NCBI GenBank assembly: GCA_009602725.1
Contig: WELB01000095.1
Location: forward strand, 311,230 to 351,676
DNA length: 40,447 nucleotides
Origin: Spirogloea muscicola
Taxonomy: Eukaryota; Streptophyta; Zygnematophyceae; Spirogloeales; Spirogloeaceae
Reading direction: 5' to 3'
Shown piece by piece: positions 34,702 to 40,447 of this stretch. A model generated the notes under the pieces. It was not told the origin of the DNA, did no database searches, and was given only the letters and a program-made list of their open reading frames with translations. The translations under genes and the position numbers were made by a program. Each line of letters opens with the position of its first letter. Within the stretch, counting starts at the first letter, position 1.

Positions 34702-34835
34702 CAACCCATACTGCTGCCTGCAATTGAGCAGATAGCGCCATCTCTGACGACCGCTGTGCTCTCTGTCGTAGTCAAGGATCTGTGTTTGTCTGCATGCTAC
34801 AGCTTGGGAGATGTCACCGCATCTCAGCAGCAATT

Positions 34836-37595
34836 TCATGGGCTCTTGAGCATTGCTAGAGCAGCTTTCAGGTTCTCTTGCACAGCAGTTGCCTGGTCAT
34901 GATCCTTCCCAACCAGCATGTTGAGGAGGCTGCTGGCCCGCCGGAAGTGAAGTACGGCCTCCTCAATTCTTCCTAGCTCCGTCAGTGCCAAGCCCGTCTG
35001 CAGGAAAGCGAGGGCTTCACCGATATTGCCACTGAGGATTGCAATTATTCTTATCGAACCTTCGATTAGATTGCGGTTGCGCTTGCCAAGGAGATGAGAA
35101 AAATATTTCTCACCTTGAGTTGGATAAGTTGTAGTTGAGCAAAAGGACTGAGCGATGTTGAGGAACTCACTTGGTTTAAAATGATGGGAATGGATGAGTG
35201 GCTTGCCCCAAAAGCCTCGATCATCAAAGGCAAGCACTCTTGGAAAGTGACTACAGCATCGTCCAGCATGCTGGCTGACTGCTGTGTCAGGCCAATCTGC
35301 GACAACGTACCTGCACAATCTTAGCACGCTTTCAGTACAGGTCGGCACAATTATCGCGCACATGATGGTAAACTGGTAATCATAGCTGGTTAGATAGCCT
35401 CCAAGCAAATCTGCACTCACAGGAAGTCCTGCCCAACATTCGCTTCAGCAGGAGGCGGATCCTCACTGGCAATGCGCAGCTGGCCAGGGAATGCTGCACC
35501 ACAAGGTGCTCAAGATTGGGACTTGCACCTCACAGAAAGTACTGCCTTGGACTTGAGCTAGCAGGGAGAGTGTGCTCACTAGCGACAGCATGCAGCTGGC
35601 CGGGAATGCTGCGTCGCAAGGTGAGCGCCTTGCGGAGGAAGGTGATGGCCTCGTCATACCGCCCGAGGTTCTCATGCACGCCTGCCAGCTGCGTGAGGCC
35701 ATGCGCCGCCTCAAAGGCGGCGGCCGGGTCATTGGCCAGCTCGTCCAACTCGCCGTATGCTTGTACAGCCTTGTCTATAAAGACCTGCAGCAGGGGGACA
35801 CCTGTGCACTCAGCTGCCGTGATACTGTCCAAGGGGCAGCTTCGACGTGCAGGTTGATGATGTTGTAGAACTTAGGCCCTATCGCCTGGACGTCAAACCC
35901 TGAACCCCACCTGGGGCTAGCTCGGCATACCTCCGCATCGCCCGCTTGTCCAGCAGCGATGCAGGCTTCGGCTGCCGCAACCTGGGTGCATGCCACGGCC
36001 AGGTGCCGCTCTCCGAGCTCCGCCGCCTTTTTACATATCGCCACCTCGAACGCGGCCAGCGCCTCGCTGTGCCGTCCAAGCGCACTCAGCTCCTCACCAA
36101 CAGAGTCATTGACGTACGCGATATCCAGGTTGCGACCGCGCTTTGCGAGGATCTCGGCTACCTTCCGTAGGTGCAGCAGTGCTGCCTCATGGTCGCCTTG
36201 GCCCGACAGGATCACAGCCAGGAGCCTGCCACAGGGCAACTCTCAAGTCTCGGGAAAATGTATGGTGTCAAAGCTTCAGCGACTCAGCTTAGACTTTTAA
36301 AGCTTAGATTGGAGCTTAGAGTGGAGATGTGAGAACAGGCAGTATCTCAGCTCTTAAAATGTCACAGTGGCCAGCGACTGACCTGCGGTCCACAGCTTCG
36401 TCCATAGAGCCGTCACCCAGTGCACGGCGGTGGATGCGTAGTGCGCGCTCGGCCAGAGGTTGCGCATCAGGAAACTGTAGCAGGTGCGCATGGACCTCTG
36501 CCACCTGGCGTAACGTGGCAGCGACATCAGCATGCGCAGGGCCCAAGGTGGCCACCTGGCAGCTCAGTGCTGCGCGGTAGTCATCGAGGGCTGCAGCGTG
36601 CCGGCCCAGCGCCTGGTGGGCGTCACCCTGCAGCATGAGCGTCGAGAACTCCATCAGCGCGGCATCCTGGTCGACACCGCCGCCGCCCTCGGCGGCGGGG
36701 GTGGCATTGGCAGCGCGGACCAGCCGCAGGGCGGCGTCAAGGTGCTCCAGCGCCAACTCGTGCTGCCCCATGCTGCACGCGCCGCCGGGAACGCCTGCTA
36801 GTGAGGGAGGTAAAGCTATTGGTTTTGCCACGGAAAGTACAGCTTGAGAGAATGGGGACTGGCTTCAGGCAGCGCCAGCTTAACAATGTGTCCGTTAGTC
36901 TTGCAGTCTTGGCCATGGCTGTCGGTGGCTCACCGCCCTCGAGCAGCCGCCATGAGGTGCAAGCACATGGGCCTGGCCTGGCCTCCACGAGTGCTGCCAT
37001 CACTGTCGCCTGCCAGCTTGTCGAGCACCTTCCAGGCCTTCTCTGCCAGCTCCAAGGCCCGCTCAGGATGGTGGCCAGCCTGGCCCCACCCCATGGCAGC
37101 TGAGATCGCCGCGGCAGTCAGAGGCTCACCCGGCTAGTGCGAGCCACAGCCAGCGCAGACAAGAGGGGCCATGGCTGCGGCACGCACTCGCATGTACGCC
37201 TGGCCGAGGCTGAGAGCCACCGACGCCGTCACAGCGTGGTGCGCTCCGATGGACTCCTGGGCGCTGCTGAGCAGCGCCTCCAGCGTGGGGATGTCAAAGC
37301 CCGTGACTGCCGCCTTTGCGGCGACCAGCGCCGCCGCGTCTCCACCAGAGCTTGCATCGACGGCAGCACCATGAGCATCACTGTCACCGGAGGTGGTGGC
37401 GCCCGCTAGGCCCCTTCTAAGCTGTGGGTCCAGGCCCACACAGCCTTGCTGCCGATCACTCGTCGGCAGCAGACGGTGCACCACCTTGCAAGCTGGGCGA
37501 GAGCATGAGGCCTGCGTCCTGGTAGCACCGTTCCACAACAGCAGACGAAGGGCAGCAGCAGCAGGCCGCCGTAATCCCCGAGCCATGGCCTCCAT
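34836..37595 (-). CDS. Kinesin-light-chain-like TPR protein
   Basis: Seven exons: 37595–37188, 37133–36934, 36772–36383, 36225–35931, 35784–35580, 35310–35171, 34997–34836. Phases agree and give 599 residues. Tetratricopeptide repeats run nearly to the end, with unbroken repeats across splice joins, e.g. MAAARG|RMGQHELALEHLDAALRL, LLAVILSGQGDHEAALLHLRKV, GRYDEAITFLRKALTLRRS, and ILNQ|TGLALTELGRIEEAVLHFRRA. The spacing resembles the NPHP3/kinesin light chain group, including plant KLC-related and organellar TPR proteins, which act as protein-binding scaffolds. The N-terminus (MEAMARGLRRPAAAALRLLLW) is Arg/Ala/Leu-rich without acidic residues after Glu2, suggesting mitochondrial or plastid import; a second ATG lies three codons in. 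No enzyme domain is present. It converges with AMSH, with 134 bases between the stops. Intron 5 holds a copy of part of exon 5. Confidence 0.88.
35464..35512 (-). repeat. Partial exon duplicate within intron 5 of the TPR gene
   Basis: On the minus strand GCAGCATTCCCTGGCCAGCTG...GCCAGTGAG at about 35500–35462 closely matches the end of exon 5, GCAGCATTCCCGGCCAGCTG...GCTAGTGAG, including the GTGAG donor. The copy lies about 110 bases further along in intron 5. The direct join of exon 5 to 35310 keeps phase and gives a normal TPR, so the copy is not needed for the main product. Confidence 0.65.
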
Positions 37596-37606
37596 GTCAA
37601 AAGCAT

Positions 37607-37915
37607 TCCAACTTCGTCTGCGGAATTCCGCGCATATCGGGGGGATCGTCAGCCGGCACAGTGACAGGCAAGGGGTCCACTGTCGGTACTCTGCCTTGAG
37701 TGCCTGACGAGGAGGTTGCAGCGGAAGCTGCGCTGCAGTAAGGGCGGATGGGAGGTGCTCAAGGGTGACGTGCTATAGCAAGCGAGGCTGCTGTGTCATC
37801 CTGAAGTCGCTGCTGTTTGGCGTGAGTGCAGAGGGCCAAGAGCGGCAACGGCGTTGCGACAGCAAGGTTCTGGAGAGGCAGGCTGGGGGGCTAGGCGGCG
37901 GGCGCGAGTGTTGGG
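37607..37915. promoter_or_regulatory. Upstream region of the TPR gene
   Basis: The 5' UTR and promoter of the minus-strand TPR gene must lie here, next to the LINE stack. I see no TATA box, no clear repeat and no supported gene. Confidence 0.35.
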
Positions 37916-38260
37916 GCTGGTTTTCAGCTGCTTAGCAGGGGTTACTGAGTGATTCGTAGCAGCTATGCTTTTGTGCTTGCTTTCCTTAGCGCTTCCCCTG
38001 AGCTAGTCAATTGCCGTCCGGTATTCGAGCGTCAGCTAGCGACCTCTATGTGCTGACTCGTGGTTACTGAGCGGGTCAGCTTAGCAGCAGGTGACGTACA
38101 TTTGTCCAATGTGCTTGCCTTTGTACTTGGCCACACATGGCCTCCCCATCTCTTAATATACACGCATTCCATCCTGGCCCCCTACTCGTACTTTGTTCAT
38201 TCTTTTTAGGGCTGGCTTGTCCAGCCCCTCCTCAATGGGCGAGCCCTTTCTCTTTGATCC
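37916..38260 (+). mobile_element. LINE 3' end (FQLLSRGY-stop and tail), split by a nested insertion
   Basis: It begins with codons for FQLLSRGY-stop (TGA near 37948–37950), then GTGATTCGTAGCAGC and CGCTTCCCCTG. The tail resumes after the insertion at about 38167 with CCTGGCCCCC, TTCATTCTTTTTAGGGCTGG, the stem-loop GGGCTGGCTTGTCCAGCCCC and CTCAATGGGCGAGC. The minus-strand copy at 29787–29990 carries the same tail without interruption, which supports reading both halves as one element. Confidence 0.75.
38000..38168 (+). mobile_element. LINE 3' end nested in another LINE tail
   Basis: About 165 bases match 68–236 almost base for base: AGCTAGTCAATTGCCGTCCGG, codons for SDLYVLTRGY-stop, the 3' UTR, and the end TTAATATACACGCATTCCA. 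It is flanked by CCTG on both sides (TCCCCTG before, ATCCTGG after), a possible short target-site duplication. It is a 5'-truncated copy keeping only about the last 24 codons and the UTR. Confidence 0.8.
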
Positions 38261-38344
38261 ATCTGGTCGCGGGCGCCGCCGCCGCCGCCGCCACCCCTCT
38301 TAAACCCCGGGCCGCCGCCGGCGCCGTCGCCGGCGGCGCCTGCC

Positions 38345-40447
38345 ATGGGGTCCGCGGCGGCGTGCAGCTCTCGGCGCCGCCCTCGGAGCCGGAGTCCCGA
38401 ACTTCCCCCGGCCAAGTTCGCGTGGGCGCAGCGGTTTCTCACCCTCGCCGCCTTCCATGCCGCCACCACGCCACCTCCGCCGCAGCCCCCCCTTCTTCCG
38501 CCGTCGCCACCCTCGCCTGCGAAGCCCCCGCGCGCGCCGTGCCCCACCTGCCCGCGGGATTTCGCAACTCCCCATGGTGTCTCTGTGCATCGGCGACACT
38601 GCAAGGGGCATGCCAGCCCCACCGGCCCGCCGCCCGCAGCGGCCGTCGCGGCTTGCAGCCCCATCGTCCAGGCCCTGGCATCCACTCGGGCGGAGCATTC
38701 CACGGAGCATTCCACGGAGCATTCCACGGAGGCCACTACTCTATCGCCTCCCGCCCGAGAGAAGTGTCGGGCACCAACGTTATCGCCTCCACCCCTGAGA
38801 AGCGAGGGGACCCACGAGGTGACCACGCTCCTCCATCCTCAGGGTACCATGTCCCATGTGCTCGGCCCTGACGCCCCTGAGTGTGCTTCTCCGGCGACAG
38901 TGGTGCGGCAGCCGCTACCGCCCGCCGAGCCGTCGTCACCACAGCCGCCGACGTCCCCACCGCCCCCACCTCCTCCGACGCCGCCTTCCCGATCATCCGC
39001 CATCCCGCCTCTCGAGCCGCCCAGCCTTCCACAGTCGGCGCCATCGACGCCCCCCCCATCTCCGCCGCCTCCACCCCCGCCGAGCGAGCCGGCTCCACCG
39101 CCGTCGCCCTCTCCTCCCTCGCCCGACCCGCCTCGGTGCCAGCTTTGCCAGAGGACCTTCACCACGCGGTCCGGCCGGTCCAACCACCAGCGAACTTGCG
39201 CGGGCAACATCAACCGTGCGGAGCAGGCGCGGAGCGCAGCGGCGGCGGGTGGTCGTCGGGGCAGACCAGGCAGGCCTCCCGCGCCGTCCCCGCCCACGCC
39301 TCACCACTGGCAGTGGCTGGCCGACCTTGACCTGGCCGCAGTTCACCGCCAGGCGGCCCTGCCGCTCCTACGCCATGTTCCACGCTGGGCACGCCCACAC
39401 CTCCGCCGCGCGCTCCGCCCGGTGACACAGCGGATCGTCGTGGACCACAGAGACGAGGCGGCGTGGAAGCTGTTCATCCTCTTCCCCCGGCTGTTGCTCG
39501 GGCGGGTCTCTCTCGACAGCCGCAAGCAGGGCCAGCAGCCCCTCTTGGAACGCGTCCAGTTGTTCGAGAGCGGGCACTGGGAGGAGCTCCTGGCGAGGCA
39601 CGACGCAGCCGTGGCGGCATCCGAAGCCAACCGTGGTGGTCGAGGGGCAACACACGACCGGGCCGCCAGCGTCCGCAGGGCTCTTCGCTACGGCCACGCG
39701 GGCGAGCTCTCCCGGGCTGTGCAGGCCCTGGACGATGCGATGCTGGCGCCGACCAATGCGGCAACCCGGGCGGCTCTGGACTCCCTCCACCCCCCGTCCA
39801 GCTCCCCCCTGCCACCGTGGTTGGCCGCGTTCGCCCCGCCGGAGGAGGTGGTCTTGGACGCCGACGCCCTCATGAAGGCTCTCCAGACCAGCCGTCGCGC
39901 AGCCGCCGGCGGCCCCTCCCGCATGCTAACTGAGCACCTGCGGGAGATCTTCCTTGAGGGTGAGGCAACAGACTTCAACGCGCTGCTGCAGATCTGCCAG
40001 CATATGGCCCGCGACAATGTGCCGGCCAGCATCCGCGGCGTACTGTGCACCAGCACGCTGCTCGCCCTCGACAAGCCGAGCGGGGGAGTCAGGCCCATTG
40101 CCATTGGGGAGGTCCTGTACCGCCTGGTGAGCCGCGTACTCTGGCAGCAGCATGCGGGGCTGGCGCAGGTGCACATGGCGCCACACCAGTACGGCGCGGG
40201 GCTGCGGAGTGGGGTCGAGGCCGTCGTTCATGGGGTTCGTGCGACCTTGGACCAGCACCCGGGGTGGCTGGTGCTGGCCGTTGACGTGAAGAATGCCTTC
40301 AACACTGTGGAGCGCGCCAGCATTGCGGAGGAGCTCCGGGCATCCTTCCCCTCCCTGGTACCCTTTTTCCGCTTGGGGTACGGTCAGCCCAGCGACCTCC
40401 TCTGGCGGACAGGGGGAGATCAAGTGGAGGTCCTGCAGTCCCAAGCG
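38345..40447 (+). CDS. LINE ORF: two CCHC zinc fingers and reverse transcriptase, open at the window end
   Basis: The frame from ATG 38345 (GCCATGGGG context) is open for 701 codons to the last base, so the 3' part is missing. Residues 66–86 and 265–285 form two zinc-finger motifs with the same spacing, C-x2-C-x12-H-x3-C (CPTC...HRRHC and CQLC...HQRTC). They are joined by a proline/serine-rich linker with a threefold EHST repeat. A helical region follows with WKLFILFPRLLLGRV. The reverse transcriptase starts near residue 577 (KPSGGVRPIAIGEVLYRL) and shows the first catalytic Asp (residue 647) in LAVDVKNAFNTVE; the second catalytic motif lies beyond the window. No apurinic-type endonuclease is seen ahead of the RT. 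With the REL-like C-termini elsewhere in the window this suggests an R2/CRE/NeSL-type element. No stop interrupts it, so it may be a recent copy. Confidence 0.88.
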   Translation, partial: MGSAAACSSRRRPRSRSPELPPAKFAWAQRFLTLAAFHAATTPPPPQPPLLPPSPPSPAKPPRAPCPTCPRDFATPHGVSVHRRHCKGHASPTGPPPAAAVAACSPIVQALASTRAEHSTEHSTEHSTEATTLSPPAREKCRAPTLSPPPLRSEGTHEVTTLLHPQGTMSHVLGPDAPECASPATVVRQPLPPAEPSSPQPPTSPPPPPPPTPPSRSSAIPPLEPPSLPQSAPSTPPPSPPPPPPPSEPAPPPSPSPPSPDPPRCQLCQRTFTTRSGRSNHQRTCAGNINRAEQARSAAAAGGRRGRPGRPPAPSPPTPHHWQWLADLDLAAVHRQAALPLLRHVPRWARPHLRRALRPVTQRIVVDHRDEAAWKLFILFPRLLLGRVSLDSRKQGQQPLLERVQLFESGHWEELLARHDAAVAASEANRGGRGATHDRAASVRRALRYGHAGELSRAVQALDDAMLAPTNAATRAALDSLHPPSSSPLPPWLAAFAPPEEVVLDADALMKALQTSRRAAAGGPSRMLTEHLREIFLEGEATDFNALLQICQHMARDNVPASIRGVLCTSTLLALDKPSGGVRPIAIGEVLYRLVSRVLWQQHAGLAQVHMAPHQYGAGLRSGVEAVVHGVRATLDQHPGWLVLAVDVKNAFNTVERASIAEELRASFPSLVPFFRLGYGQPSDLLWRTGGDQVEVLQSQA
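38692..38733 (+). repeat. Three-copy 12-base tandem repeat in the LINE ORF
   Basis: GGAGCATTCCAC occurs three times in a row and keeps the frame, giving EHSTEHSTEHST between the two zinc fingers. Confidence 0.85.

Noticed and set aside
38137-38871. A 244-codon plus-strand frame overlapping the LINE start
   Set aside because: It is in another frame from the zinc-finger/RT reading frame, is low-complexity Pro/Ala/Arg, and begins inside older LINE tails; the GC-rich DNA keeps several frames open.
38206-39428. Long minus-strand Gly/Arg-rich frames
   Set aside because: They are shadows of the GC-rich LINE coding strand and show no domain.
1-40447. CRISPR array, prokaryotic operon, or phage-type system
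   Set aside because: No regularly spaced repeats were seen; intron structure and gene content are eukaryotic.

Overview
This is a nuclear window from a plant-lineage eukaryote, most likely a green alga. The genes are split by many GT–AG introns. The dihydrodipicolinate synthase is of the plant type, the AMSH deubiquitinase reads like the plant AMSH proteins, and the 17-kb HEAT-repeat gene follows Arabidopsis SWEETIE from its first exon to its acidic tail. I saw no TGTAA polyadenylation signal, typical of chlorophytes, just after the stops I checked. This weakly favours a streptophyte alga, but the lineage cannot be fixed from the sequence alone.

Layout. 1–3,100: a graveyard of 5'-truncated non-LTR retrotransposon (LINE) ends in both orientations, including two inverted pairs. 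3,281–20,166 (minus): SWEETIE/HEATR5-like trafficking scaffold. 20,167–20,994: divergent promoter. 20,995–24,614 (plus): FemAB-like GNAT acyltransferase with a probable organelle transit peptide. 25,812–28,425 (plus): plastid DHDPS (dapA), six exons, complete. 28,430–30,100: unassigned sequence and more LINE tails. 30,403–34,701 (plus): AMSH-type JAMM deubiquitinase, 14 exons, complete. 34,836–37,595 (minus): kinesin-light-chain-like TPR protein, seven exons, complete. 37,916–40,447 (plus): stacked LINE 3' ends, then the 5' part of a long LINE reading frame (two CCHC zinc fingers plus reverse transcriptase) that runs off the window.

Shared themes. SWEETIE/HEATR5 (AP-1/clathrin traffic) and AMSH (ESCRT-linked deubiquitination) both act in endosomal trafficking, but their nearness need not be functional. 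DHDPS makes the precursor of lysine and diaminopimelate. The neighbouring FemAB-like protein belongs to a superfamily that includes peptidoglycan peptide-bridge enzymes. This pairing is only a hypothesis.

The LINE family is the main accessory content. Its copies share a C-terminus ending in a short motif of the type (L/T)-(S/T)-R-x-Y-stop and a 3' tail with a GGGCTGG...CCAGCCC stem-loop. Copies lie in intergenic DNA, in the DHDPS promoter and in a DHDPS intron. One copy is clearly inserted inside the 3' tail of another.
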